Assembly: GCA_030847615.1 (NCBI GenBank)
Contig: JAUMIR010000002.1
Location: 112,786,309-112,850,308 of the forward strand
Direction of reading: 5' to 3'
Origin: Gambelia wislizenii
Lineage: Eukaryota > Chordata > Lepidosauria > Squamata > Crotaphytidae
Length of the DNA: 64,000 nucleotides
The notes under the pieces are model-generated. The model made no database searches, was not told the origin of the DNA, and worked only from the letters and a program-made list of their open reading frames with translations. Below are positions 21,843 to 32,569 of this stretch, in pieces; the first letter of the stretch is position 1, and every line of letters begins with the position of its first letter. The position numbers and the translations under genes were made by a program.

Positions 21843-22229
21843 TTTTCTTCCCACACTACTCTAAAACAGATGAGCAACAACCACTATAACCCCCCCCACA
21901 CGCACACACTCCTGATCTGGCCCTGGACACAGGGGTTTATTGTGTGGTTCCTCAAACTGAGACCACCCATGTGAGCTCTTCATTTTTATATTCCCAGAAC
22001 AGCTTGTGAAGAAGCCACAAGGAAATAGCTCTTCTATCCCACTCCTCCTCATACATGGGAGTTATATAAGGTTAACTCTAGTGACACAAACATGTCACTA
22101 CATATTCTCTCTGTTCAGGCTTTGCACCATTTCTCCAAAAGATTCCTTTCTTGCTGTAGTTATGCCCAACCTAAGGTGGCTAAAGCCAATTATAAGGGAC
22201 CTCTAGATATAATTTTTTAAAAAAAATTG

Positions 22230-22650
22230 GAAACCTGTTGGGGAGTTATGACTGCATAACCATTGTAGTTATGATGATGCACGGCGAATCCTGTCCACCC
22301 ACCCACCCCAGCAATCCCCACTTACCATGCACACAGCACCAGCTGTGAGTAATGGTGGTTTGTTCCCCTGTCAATCAGGAAGCATTCCGACCCCCTTCCG
22401 TGAGTGATCTCTGGTTCAATCCCCTCTTCCACTAGAGATGGCTTGTGGGAGGGTGGGGAGGTAGAAACATCAACCAGCTGCTTCCCAATTGGCAGGGAAA
22501 CAGATCCTTGTTGATTATATCAGCTGCTGCCTGGTAAGCTGGGCCTGGGAGACTTTCATGGTCCCTATGTATCCCCTAACCTAGTGGCTATGTAGGGATC
22601 ATGAATATGAAACAGTCATGAGCACATAACTCTAGGTTATGCATTTGTAA
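22230..22650. repeat. dispersed repeat related to the foldback at 12.0 kb (tentative)
   Basis: Left end GGAGTTATGACTGCATAACC with GTAGTTATGATGATGC; right end ACATAACTCTAGGTTATGCA. These paired GTTATG words resemble CCGTAACTCCAGGTTATGA near 12344 and the CATAGAAATGGTGCCACAAT region near 27555. The interior contains CCACTAGAGATGG and CCAGCTGCTTCCCAATTGG. Exact ends unknown. Confidence 0.35.
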
Positions 22651-22773
22651 TTGCCCAGTTGTAGTGATTTGCCTGACGTTATTCCAGCCATCATTAAATT
22701 AATATGTTTTGGTGTTTTTTTTTTTATGTTATTGGGCCTCTCAGACTTGACACAAACCTTCAGTATGACTTAG

Positions 22774-23319
22774 GGGCTTTATCAGACCAGGCAAAAATAA
22801 TGACACCTAATGAACGCAAAAGGGCGTGCATATCAGATGATGCCATCCTTTTGTGACTTTGTACTGTCCAAAAGCCGTTCCTGTTTATTGACGGGCCAAG
22901 CTGTCAATAGATTTCCTGTGTTGCTTTTTTGCTGGCATTGCCGGCATTTGAAACCTCATGCCATTGTGCTCACATGAATACAACATCAATGACAAAACAC
23001 TTCCGGGTGAGAAGCTCTTTTTATGAACCAACCCAGTTTTCTTGTAATTTTAAAAGTGTGTTTCTGTGCTTGTGTCTACGTTTTGTGTGTTTCTTTTTCT
23101 TTATTTTTTAAATTTACTGTGCTCCCGTCTTCTCGTGAGAATCTGTGAAATCATGAGCGTGGAAGTAAATGGAGCTCCATTCATTCTCTGTCAATGCTGG
23201 GGCTACCTTTTGACACATTACAAAGGTAGGTCTGCTAAAAAGGGTTCTTTTGCTGGCATAAAAACAGTTCAAAATATGCTGGCAAAAGAACCTTGGAAGA
23301 AGCTTGTCTGATAAAGTCC
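22774..23319 (+). mobile_element. GGACTTTATCAGAC-type MITE
   Basis: Left end GGGCTTTATCAGACCAGGC, right end TGTCTGATAAAGTCC. All three internal palindromes are present: AACGCAAAAGGGCGTG with an ATATCAGATGATG loop, TATTGACGGGCCAAGCTGTC at about 22888, and GGTTCTTTTGCTGGCATAAA with its partner TGCTGGCAAAAGAACC near 23294. The flanks are TAG and TTAG, so the TSD is not clean. The 546-bp element carries no plausible protein; the open frames follow the palindromes. Confidence 0.8.
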
Positions 23320-23854
23320 TTAGTCCTGCCAGGCCTGGCTTGCTAACTGGATCTGGTGTTCTCTGCTGTGCCTTTTGCAATCTATCAGATGATCAGCTGC
23401 TGTCCTGCATAAGTCCCATGTTCTCACAGCTCTTTGGCCTTATGCAACAGAGCGAGGAAGTGCCTTCTGGCCTCCTGTGTGGCCAAACCCCAAACAAGGG
23501 ATGATTGCTTCAAGCTTTTCCAGGAACCGTTTTCTTTCTTTTTCCAATATTCCACATAACTCTTAGCATTATTAATCATCTGTGCTTTGTTTTGTTACTA
23601 TACCTTATTCAAAATGAGTCATATCCCGTTGTGCCTGTGGCCCCCATTCTAAATACACTTGACTGTAAGTTTCTCTGGGTTGGAATCTCATTTTGCCTCT
23701 GCAATTAAGTTTGTGGCTGCAATCTGAGCGTAATATGTTGATTTTATTACCCAAAACAGGCAAGCTCAGTATGGCTAAGAATGCTATTTCAGCATCATGT
23801 AGCATGGGAAAGATTCAATTGTAGTGCATTTGGACAAGGTATGACACAAAGCCC

Positions 23855-24420
23855 CAGATGGTGATGGTGAGGATGATGACGATGTCTTTATTCATTTCTA
23901 TCCCACCTTTCTCCCAATAATGAGATTCACGGCAGCTTACAACATATTTAAAAACAATAAAGATTTGGAAAATATAAAAAAACTTCAACAAAGGTATAAA
24001 TAGAAAAGTTTTGTAAAAGACACTTAAACAATTTATGAAGTTAAATGCATTAAAAGACCATATGCAACCTATAAAACAGAACTGTACACCATTAAAAACC
24101 CATCCCAGCCAGTTTCTTAAAGTCAGATGGCACAATGATGTTTTAGCTGGTAGGAGGAGAGCAAGGACGAAGCCATCATGGCCTCCCTATGCTCCTTGGC
24201 TTCCCTATGAAGTCAAGGAGCAGCCACCAAGAAGGCCCTCTCCCTTGTTCCCACCAAATGAGCCTGAGTTATCACTGTCAGGTGCCAAACTGCTGCAGGG
24301 TTGGGTATTTTCCCCTCTGTAGTATCCAAAGCCTCCCTGCCACTTACTGAAAAACCTCTGAAGCCACCCCACACAATCATTCTCTGCTCAGTGCCAAGCA
24401 GGCAGGATTTGCAGAAGTGC
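23855..24420 (-). mobile_element. L2 LINE 3' fragment
   Basis: On the minus strand the coding end reads GGTACCAAGG-like text giving AHLVGTRERAFLVAAP (about 24213-24260), followed by a 3' UTR and an end GGTGGGATAGAAATGAATAA with (GAT/GATG)n at about 23860. It is the same family as at 18331. Sequence from 24260 to 24420 continues an open minus-strand frame that I do not recognise. Confidence 0.65.
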
Positions 24421-24718
24421 CTAGCTGTGTCCTCATAGCCAGACATGAAATGGTGATATCAGCACTGAGATCTGCTGCAGTCCTCCGAGGGTCCCAACAT
24501 GTAATTGTTTCACCTCTAGCTATGAGGACATAGACAGATGCTTCTGCAACCTGCACACTCCCCACAAAACAGGGAGTGGTTGTGTGGGACAGCTTCAGAG
24601 GCTTTTTTGGTAAAGCAGGAGGTTGATATATGGCTCAGCCTAGAGTAGGTCTATCACTGGTTCTGAAAAGCTCCTGTACCTTTCAATAGGATTTGGACAA
24701 ACTCAGCATGCCAGCCAA

Positions 24719-24946
24719 CAGGACCGGTTTAAGGAATTTTTGGGGGCCCTGCAATGCTTTATTTGGGGGGTGCATATGTTTATCTCAGGTCAATGTAACC
24801 TAACTCAACCTAAGCTATTCACAGTACAAGATAGTCAGATTATTACTAATAATGTTTTTGCAGGAGGAGGGTTACTATTGCCCCCCCCCTACAATGATGG
24901 GGCCCCCTGCGGATGCTGACGCCACTGGTACCTTAAACTGGCCCTG
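24719..24946. mobile_element. hAT MITE, small relative of the 2.4-kb composites
   Basis: Ends CAGGACCGGTTTAAGG and CCTTAAACTGGCCCTG, with a perfect 8-bp TSD CCAGCCAA (24711-24718 and 24947-24954). The left 110 bp is the complement of the right end of the elements at 6337-8703 and 54513-57023 (GCAATGCTTTATTTGG, AACCTAACTCAACCTAAG). The right end has GGGGCCCCCTGCGGATGCTG, matching their left end. It lacks the SINE, CR1 and pogo insertions. Confidence 0.9.
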
Positions 24947-25108
24947 CCAGCCAATCATTGACAGGGATCCTGTTGGTTAGTCCCAGCTGCAGTAGACCTG
25001 AGTTGTAGAACTCATTCCCCCAGGAGGCTCAGTTGGCTCCCTCTCTGCTCTCTTTCTACTGGCAGACAAAGTCCTTTTTATTTAGGCAGGCCTTTGGTTC
25101 TTAACTTT

Positions 25109-25730
25109 GGAGATTATCAGACGGGCCCTTTAATACCATCTCTGTATCAGAACCCCACCTCCACCCAACCCACTCCCATCCCTGTAATACTTAAAAGAAA
25201 AACTTTTCAACACTACCTTGTACCAAGATAGAAACTGCTCCCCCTCCCCTCGGCAGGCCGGGAGTGAATGTAGCTGTCACAAAGCTGCATTTACATCCCA
25301 TAAAGCAAATTCTGGCCTTTCTCGAGAACAATCACGTGGGAAATTTAAAAATAAAAAGGAAAGGAAAAGTCAAAAAAAGAAAAGAAATCCAAGCACCAGA
25401 ACATACTTTAAATTTTACAAGTAACCTGGGGAGGGGGAGAGGGTGTCACTTACGTCCTTGTCCCAATCACAGCTGGAAGTGTTTGGCAGGGACCTCACGT
25501 GACACTGGCATCGTGCCAGCAGAATGGGGCTCCTATTCAGACACCCGTGATTCCATTTCAGAAATGGAATGGGTGATCTATTAACAGTTTAAGCCATCAA
25601 TAAGGGGAAATGGCTAAAGAATGAAGGCAGCACGGGTGGAGAACAAGATAGGGATGACGTCATCTGAAGAGGAAACTTAGTGAATGCTTAGCACTATTTG
25701 CTTCTGTAGCAAATACAGGTTTAGCTGTAC
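25109..25730 (-). mobile_element. GGAGATTATCAGAC-type MITE, right end eroded
   Basis: The left end is GGAGATTATCAGACGGGCC. Internal blocks are shared with 30879-31488: GGAGTGAATGTAGC, GGCAGGGACCTCACGTGACA, CTATTAACAGTTTAAGCCAT and GATGACGTCATCTGAAGAGG. The right TIR was not found, and the boundary near 25730 is an estimate. Confidence 0.65.
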
Positions 25731-25734
25731 ATTA

Positions 25735-25860
25735 TTTTAACTTGTTGTAAGTGACTTTGGGCAAGTCACAGACTCACAGCCCTCAGAAAACCCTGTGATG
25801 GGTTGGCATTTGGGTCGTCATAAGTTGGAAACAACTTGAAGGCACACAGCAACAACAACA
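25735..25860 (+). mobile_element. 3' part of a Sauria-type SINE
   Basis: TGACTTTGGGCAAGTCACAG, GGTCGTCATAAGTTGGAAAC and AACTTGAAGGCACACAGCAA with an (AAC)n tail are the hallmark of the 3' half and BovB-like tail of squamate tRNA-derived SINEs. Downstream (25861-25925) a GAGAAAGGCAGGATATACAT end with AAAT units suggests a separate LINE tail. Confidence 0.65.
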
Positions 25861-26508
25861 AAGTTGACTTGGGTCCCATACCAGGAGAAAGGCAGGATAT
25901 ACATTAAATAAATAATAATATAGAAAAAGAATAGACTCACTGAATGAGTTGTTGAATGGTAAGTTAATACATAGGTAAATCCAATGGTTCTATTCTGGTT
26001 AGGACTAACCATAGGATGTATGCTGTCTTGGGGGATCTTTGCCTGTGAGGAACTTCATGTTTGTTGATAACTTGTTTGTTGATGTAAAACATAATAAAAT
26101 CCAAAGGATTGGACTTGACATATTTTAAAGGAATGTAATCATGAGAATAAGATAATAAAACCTAGATAATAAGGACCAGAGCTGTCTGGCCCATTCATGT
26201 CTCCAACGATGGCCAGCCAGGCAGATGTCTCTGTAAGCTGAGGCAGCTTTCCAGACTCCACTTTGGAAAAGAGTGGTGGAAAGACTCTCCTTGTAGCTTC
26301 ACAGCAATCTTCCCATTTTACTTCAGCATTTTAATTCCTTTGTCATCGAGCAGTCCTTTTATTGCTGTAGCTTGTGTCCTCTTATAGTGTATTGAATATC
26401 ATATAATGTTTAATGTAATATGTTTTAACTTTATTAACTGTTTAATTGCTTTTTAATGAACTTATACTTTTATCAAAGTTTTTGTACAGGTTTTTATTGT
26501 GTATGACA

Positions 26509-26562
26509 GCGGGTTGGGCTGGATGGCCCTTATGGTCTCTTCCAGCTCTATGATTCTATGAA
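26509..26562 (+). mobile_element. CR1 3' terminal fragment
   Basis: GGGTTGGGCTGGATGGCCCT and TCTTCCAGCTCTATGATTCT followed by ATG match the complement of the CR1 terminus at 55961. Confidence 0.75.
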
Positions 26563-26590
26563 AATGTTATGAACCACCTTGAGTCCCATT

Positions 26591-26814
26591 AGCAATAGCA
26601 ATAGCATTTATATTTCTATACCGCTTATCAGTGCCAAAGCACTCCCTAAGCAGTTTACAATGTGTGTTAGCTAATTGCTGGGTACTCATTTTACCGACCT
26701 ACGAAAGGATGGAAGATTGAGTGACCCTTGGAGCCCTGTAGGATCAAACTCACAACATTGTGGCTTGCAGTACCAGCATTTAACCACTGCAACACCAGGG
26801 CTCCTTCATTACTG
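26591..26814 (-). mobile_element. tRNA-derived SINE (GGAGCCCTGGTGGTGCAGTG type)
   Basis: On the minus strand: GGAGCCCTGGTGTTGCAGTG, GTGAGTTTGATCCTACAGGG, a body with CATCCTTTCGTAGG, and a tail ending in GCTATTGCTATTGCT units. It interrupts the L2 end between CCCATT and ACTGGG, with CATTA-like repeats on both sides that may be the TSD. Confidence 0.85.
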
Positions 26815-27125
26815 GGAGAAAGATGGGATATAAATGATGATGATGGTGGTAGTGGTGGTGGTGGTGGTGTTTAGTTTATTATATTGTTTGCTCCTCAGAC
26901 TCCTTCTTAGTTTGCTATGTTGTAATTTTGGTTTACTCAAAGTCTTTTTTATAAAAAAACATCCAGCTGAGATCCTGTATTAGACACATAGCTACAATAT
27001 CACAACTATGCTTTGTCTCCCAATTTGAGCCCCCAAACCCACCTTAAAATCCAAGCAGCCATTCTGAGGCATGGAGCTCTGCAGTGCTGGCAAGTGGGAT
27101 ACTGAAGGGTTACACATCCAGCCTC

Positions 27126-27345
27126 CTGGAGCCCTGGTGGTGCAGTGGTTAAATGCCAGTACTGCAGCCACAATGTTGTGAGTTCAATCCTACAGGACTC
27201 CAGGTTGACTCAGCCTTCCATCCTTTTGCAGGTCAGTAAAATGAGGACCCAGTTTGTTGGGGGAAATTAGCTAATACATTGTAAATTGCTTAGGGAATGC
27301 TTAGCACGATAAAGTGGTATAGAAATGCAGGCGCTGTTGCTACTG
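27126..27345 (+). mobile_element. tRNA-derived SINE (GGAGCCCTGGTGGTGCAGTG type)
   Basis: Head GGAGCCCTGGTGGTGCAGTG and a B-box-like GTGAGTTCAATCC. The tail GCTTAGCACGATAAAGTGGT and GCGCTGTTGCTACTGCTATG defines the same subtype as 26591 and differs from that of 21215. Confidence 0.85.
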
Positions 27346-27640
27346 CTATGCTTCATCTGCCAACGAGCAGCAATGTAACAAGAAAAAGTAGGGACTCCTG
27401 TGGGGTCCCATTGCAACTCCTTGTTGCACCATTTGCTGGTGGGAGGAGGCTGGACGCATCATCCACCAGCTCCCCACTCACCAGTACTGTATAATTCTGT
27501 CCCTCATTATGGCTGCCTGGATTTTAGGGTGTGTTTGGGGGAAATTTACAGTCATAGAAATGGTGCCACAATCGTAAATGTGAATACCAAACAATTACGG
27601 TGTTGTAAACCTGGCTTATGACTTTGTAACTGCTTAACAA
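27346..27640. repeat. dispersed repeat related to the foldback at 12.0 kb
   Basis: AGGGACTCCTGTGGGGTCCC, CAACTCCTTGTTGCACCATT and TGCTGGTGGGAGGAGG parallel AGGAAAGGACTCTTGTTGCA and ATTTGCTGGTAGGAGT near 12140-12190. The right part (ATGGTGCCACAATCG) parallels GATCATGCCACAATCA near 12290. No clean ends. Confidence 0.4.
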
Positions 27641-30640
27641 GATGCCAGCTTCCATCACGATTTAGGCAAGGCTCCCAAGTTCTAAAGGCAGTTTTCATGC
27701 TTTTTCTATGCTCCTTAGCAATTGTATTGAACCAAGTTGACATGTGGCATTCTTTTTTGGCCTTTTTTGTGTCCCTTCTAAAGCCATGTTTATATATTAT
27801 ACCTGAATGGGTACATCCATACTCGGAAAGGGCTTGGATTTGTCCCCAACATCCCTTTGCATATTAAGGATCTATTTTTCCCCCACTAAATTCATTCTTG
27901 AGGGAAACTGTGAGTAATTTCAGCAATTTTCTTCCTGCTGCAAGAGTGTCCTCAAAAACTGCACAGTTTTCAAAGACTGCATGTGGTTTGGGACTTAATT
28001 CTGTGCAAAATTTATACATTGTATTTATGCATAGAAAACAGCATTTTCTTCAGTGGAAAGAGCATTTTCTATAAAGAAAATGCTGTTTTCTGCATGGGAA
28101 AAAACATGTACAAATGTTGTGTAGAATACATCTCAAACTGCAAACTCTCATCAGTCCAGGATTCTCCTCATCAGGAGGAACAAGTTGTTCTCCTTGAATC
28201 TTTGTGTTGGATGATGGTGCTCTGTATACCATACAGATTATTCCAGCCCCTGTAATAAATAAAAAAATTAAAATAACTTGTTACTAAGCAGACACTGAGA
28301 TTATTACCAGTGTTGAAGTAAAATGGAATTGCCAGTACAGCTGGCTTCTATACATGGCATGTGGAAGGGTCACCATCTTGGTCATTGCCTCAGGTAATAA
28401 AAAGGTGTATCTGAGAAAAGTAGACCAAGTTTATGAAAGCTTATGCTAGTTTCTTTCTGTCAGTTCTCAAAGGTACTACAAGATCTCCTTGCTTATTGAA
28501 ACATATAATAATTCTATACCTCTCTCATCTATCAGAATAAATCCTTCTCCTCCTTTCTATAACATATACATGCTAATAATCAAAACCAAAGCTTATGAAA
28601 TCATCCTCCATCCTGTAACATGTTGCTTCATTTGATTCTCTACTACAGATACAATGTTGCAATGACAGGGCCTGACTATTTAGCTTCTCTTGATATTCAA
28701 ATTGCTTTTAATGAGATACCTCTTCTAGATAAAACAAATCCACTTTCCCATAACAAACCAATCTCTTGCCATAGTTCATTTTTTACTTGCAGCAACAGCC
28801 AATCTTCTGACTTGGAAAGATTACTTTTCAGCTTTTAATGTTACTATACCCTTTTTCTATTTGAAAAAAAAAATAAGTTACAATCTTTTTAAGCTTTCTG
28901 CTTTCAAAGTGCAATCATAAAAAACTTAGAAATAGTACTTAAATTATCTCCTATTAGTATGGAAAATAGGAAATTCACTGAGGTATTAGTATCACCACCA
29001 AATCAAAGATCTCTTAGTTTAAATTCAAACAATTCCAGATGTTCTTAAAAGTAATTAAGAAAGGTTGCAGCTCAGTGTCTTTTAGAGTCTCGCATACAGT
29101 GGCATGAGCTTGGTAGAATTTCTGTGGTTCCCTCCACTTTGCTTGCATTCGACTTCTGCAGTCCCTGCATGCTTAGCAAGGTTCTCAGACTCATATGGAT
29201 GATCTCTACATTCTCCCCTTCTTGGGGGAGAGATTCACCCACTGGAACCTGCTTCTGGACTGGTGATCATCATTGCTGGAACTTTCCCTTTCATGGAGCT
29301 CCATGAAGGGATGGCAGCCCATCAATGCCTCGCCTGCAGTCCACTCTAAATTGTAGGGTTTTTTTGAAGCTAACAAGACCCAAGGGCTCTTAGCTTGACA
29401 TTTGATTATTGTGGTGCTCCTTTCTGCAATGCCCCCTTGGGGGTAAGGCAACTAGAACTGTACAAGGAAGAAAACGAGGCAGGCTGGGGTATTGAAAAAG
29501 CACTAACACTTGGGACAACAACATCAAAGACACACACAGCAGTGGGCTCATCCAGACTGGTGTTAAGTGAGAGCTCATGCAACAGAGCCCCCAGCTTGTT
29601 GTCATCTATTCCAAGCTGTGGCTGCCTCCACATCCACTCACAGCCAGAGCAACCCAGCAGGCTCCATGGGACCACTGTGTTGGCTCTGAAACATGGAGGG
29701 AGGCAAAGGTGATTGCCTCTCCTCCCCGGCAGTTTGCAGGGGCAGAGGAATCTTGACATCTGTTCAATAACTGTTGCCAGTCACCTCTCCCACCTGCACC
29801 ATAGCAGCAAGGAGGGGCAGTGGCCAAGAAACCCATTAGGAACCATGATGTAGCCAAGATTTTTTAAAAAACAAACAAACAAACAAACACAACAACAACA
29901 CTCTGGGTGGGAATAAATGATGGCTGCTGGTGCCAGGAATTGCCAGCAAATAGTCTGGAATAATAGAAATATCACACGACTACTTAAAACCAAACCAAGA
30001 ACTACACTGACTAACTATTACAACTTCCAGCAACATTTGCCTTGTCTGGAAGGATTCTATAGATTCACTGGGAAAATTGTGAACTACCATAGGGGGCACA
30101 GTTGAACGTGTTGACCAAGGCCACAGAATATATCCCAGTCTGCATTTTATGAGTGTGGGTGATGTGATGGGAGTGCACTTTTAGCCAAATCTTTGAAAGC
30201 TGAAGTCCTGTAGCGTACACTGAAAATGTCAAAAGCCCTTATCTGACACTCCTTACGGGTGTGAGTGTGCTTCCCATGGAATGCTGATATCCTCCATGAG
30301 TAAAGGACCTTGATGATAGGCTGGAATGCCAAGAACTACTGGATGCCTCAGTACATTCCAGACCTTGGCCTTTTTCCTAAAGGCCAGAGCTGTTCTGAGT
30401 CATATCTGAGCACCGACTCCTCTTCTAAGCAGATAATAACTTCTAGGAATAAACAACCTCTATGCTAAGCCTTGCTCCCAGAATATATTTGTTAGATTCA
30501 TTTTGATGCCTCTGTTGTTCTGTGGCTTTTGCTAGTTCACGGTGCAGGTCTGCTGATTGGATATGCATGCTGATTGGATGGTCGTGCAAGTAAGCACTAA
30601 TCAGCTTACGCAGCAATGCTGTCATCCTTACACTGTCTGT
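27641..30640. other. unassigned non-coding DNA
   Basis: The longest stretch without a recognised element. A short palindrome of GAAAACAGCATTTTCTTCAG with AAGAAAATGCTGTTTTCTGC lies at 28034-28100. An (AAAC)n run is at 29870-29890. Overlapping frames on both strands at 29120-29860 (up to 117 codons) are GC-richer than the surroundings but have no recognised domain and no start or splice context that argues for a gene. Confidence 0.4.
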
Positions 30641-30642
30641 AC

Positions 30643-30830
30643 CAGTGTTTCTCAACCAGGGTTCCTTGGAGCCCTAGGGTTCCCCAAGAGGTTGCTAGGG
30701 GTTCCTCAAGAGATTGTGACTATGGGGGGGAAGCAACAGCAACATATAGAATAATGTTTATGCAGGGGTTCCCTGAGACCTGAGAATTTTTTCAAGGGTT
30801 CCTCCAGGATAAAAAGGTTGAGAAAGGCTG
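30643..30830. mobile_element. hAT MITE
   Basis: Ends CAGTGTTTCTCAACC and GGTTGAGAAAGGCTG, and a perfect 8-bp TSD GTCTGTAC (30635-30642 and 30831-30838). The interior has GGTTCCTTGGAGCCCTAGGG and GGGTTCCCTGAGACC. At 188 bp it is a typical Charlie-like MITE. Confidence 0.92.
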
Positions 30831-30878
30831 GTCTGTACACTCTACTGACGTAAAGAGAAACAATAAAATCAGTTCTAA

Positions 30879-31488
30879 GGAGATTATCAGACAGGAACAA
30901 AAAAAGCATTCCTGTCTCATAATATCTACTCCTGACCCTGTCCCATCCCTAACCTGCCACAATCACCCTCCCTACCGCACTTACCTTTTCTAATGTCGTT
31001 CCGGCAGCCCAGGAGTGAACGGAGCTCTAACAAAGCTCCCTTCACTTCCTGGATCAAAATCCCGCAGATTTTTGTGAGAAGAGGTGAGTGTGGGAAATTC
31101 AAAAATAAAAATACCCCCCCCCAAAAAAAAAGTGACAGCAAGCACAAAAACACACTTTAAAATGTTCAAGTAACTTGGGGAGGGTCATAAAAAGTGTGTC
31201 ACTTACCTGGATGTCCCAATCTTACCCGGACATGTTCTGGCAGGGACCTCCCATTGACACTGGGATCTTGCCAATGAAACAGGGCACCTTGTCACATGCA
31301 TGGAAATCCATGACAGAAATAGAATCCTGGGGGGAGGGGATCTATTGCTGGTTTCTTCTTTCAATAAAAAGCAGCACTGGCAGAATGGGAACTTAACGAT
31401 GGGGGGGATGTCGTTGTCTGAAAAGAGAGCCCTTTTGTGATCTCCTAGCATTCCTGTAATGCCACTTTAAACACATCTGATACTCTCC
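30879..31488 (-). mobile_element. GGAGATTATCAGAC-ended MITE
   Basis: Ends GGAGATTATCAGACAGGAAC and ATCTGATACTCTCC, with flanking TAA on both sides (30876-30878 and 31489-31491). Internal landmarks: GCCCAGGAGTGAACGGAGC, CATAAAAAGTGTGTCACTTA, GGCAGGGACCTCCCATTGAC, a CTATTGCTGGTTTCTTCTTT central palindrome and GTCGTTGTCTGAAAAGAGAG, which holds an end-like motif. The copy at 60294-60898 is closely similar along its whole length. Confidence 0.88.
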
Positions 31489-31620
31489 TAAGGCTCCTCC
31501 TGAAGAGGAGAACCAATCAGGTTGTTCAACCATAGTGTATCATTTGAGTGCAGAAATGCTCATTCAAGGCTTAAAGCAGAAATGCTAATTCAAGCCTTCT
31601 TTCATTCATCATTCATATAT

Positions 31621-31855
31621 ACATTTGTTGTGTGCCTTCCATTCATTTCAAAGTTATGTGAACCCCAAGGCGAACCTATCACAGGGATTTTGTAGCAAGA
31701 TTTGTTCAGAGGGGGTTGCCATTGCTCTCCTCTGAGGCTGAGAGGGTATGACTTGCCCAAGGTCACCCAGTGGGTTTCCATGATCAAGCAGGGACTCGAA
31801 CCCTGGTCTCCAGAGTTGTAGTCCATCACTCAAGCCACTATACCACACTGGTTCT
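31621..31855 (-). mobile_element. Sauria-type tRNA-derived SINE
   Basis: On the minus strand: a tRNA-like head with TATAGTGGCTTGAGTGATGG (A box) and CAGGGTTCGAGTCCCTG (B box), then GGTGACCTTGGGCAAGTCAT, GTTCGCCTTGGGGTTC and a tail GAAGGCACACAACAAATG. It is essentially full length. Confidence 0.85.
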
Positions 31856-31915
31856 CATACATACATTGCATTACACACACTGTGTTTGAATACTGCTTGA
31901 TATATTTTTTCTATT

Positions 31916-32046
31916 TTTTTAATTATTTATTTATACCCCGCTTTTCAGCCACAAGGCTATCAGAGTGGCTTTACAAATTGTTTTAGGCAACAGCAATTTA
32001 CACATCTACACTGCATTAAGCAGTTTCCAATGTGTGTTAGCTAAGA
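31916..32046 (-). mobile_element. 3' part of a tRNA-derived SINE
   Basis: TTATACCCCGCTTTTCAGCC and AGGCTATCAGAGTGGC, then GCAGTTTCCAATGTGTGTTA, are the complement of the tail of the SINE at 21215. The tRNA-like head is absent, and unrelated sequence follows from 32047. Confidence 0.75.
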
Positions 32047-32237
32047 TAAAGTAATCTTTAAGTGGTTTACCTACTTAATTCAATATAAAAACACTACAGC
32101 ACAGTTTTTAAAACAACTGGAAAGATGATAAGTATTTTAAACACTGTAACCACACAAAAACAGAGCACTTATCATCAGCAGGTATGCTTTAAGCAAACAC
32201 AGAAAGATGACCACAGTCTCCCCATCTCTCTGACTAT

Positions 32238-32565
32238 GGATTTTTTCAAATAAGGTAAAAAAAAAAACCACCCAAAGAGGTTGGGAGAAGAACAGGGCTG
32301 TCGCGCTTACAGAGCCCCATTTCAGACAGCCCTGTCCTCCTCCCATCCTCCTCCCAACCTTCTCCCCTGCTGTGGGCGCTGCTTTTTATTGACAGAGGTT
32401 TTCTGTCAATAAAAAGTGGCACCCGCAGCATGGAGGAAGCATGGGGGAAGGTTGGGAGGAGGATGGAGGAGGACGGGGCTGTCTGAAATGGGGCTCTGTA
32501 AGCGTAAGAGCCTTGTTCTTCTCCCAACCTCCTCGGGGTTTTTTTACCCCATTTGAAAAAGTCAG
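32238..32565. mobile_element. foldback MITE with long arms
   Basis: The arms pair over nearly the whole length: GAGGTTGGGAGAAGAACAGG on the left with CTTGTTCTTCTCCCAACCTC on the right, and CCCATTTCAGACAGCCC with GGGCTGTCTGAAATGGG. The centre is TATTGACAGAGGTTTTCTGT, the same type of palindrome seen in the GATTATCAGA-type MITEs. Outer ends are GGATTTTTTCAAATAAGG and CCCATTTGAAAAAGTC. TAT occurs close to both ends (32235-32237 and 32566-32568), a possible TSD if the right end extends to 32565. The 185-codon minus frame across it is an artefact of the palindrome. Confidence 0.75.
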
Positions 32566-32569
32566 TATG

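Larger units (their letters stand above)
26390..26870 (+). mobile_element. L2-type 3' end containing nested retroposons
   Basis: A T-rich UTR leads to ACCACCTTGAGTCCCATT, interrupted by a SINE, and resumes ACTGGGAGAAAGATGGGATA with (GAT)n and (GGT)n. The spliced phrase is the usual L2-like 3' end. A CR1-type tail lies at 26509-26562. Confidence 0.6.

Noticed and set aside
22774..23319. TTA as the TSD of this MITE
   Set aside because: Depending on where the left end is placed the flanks read TAG/TTA or require an extra base; the TSD was left unassigned to avoid forcing a match.
29390..29860. Cluster of overlapping frames on both strands, up to 117 codons
   Set aside because: All frames are open because the segment is locally GC-rich; no motif, no consistent splice signals and no family resemblance.
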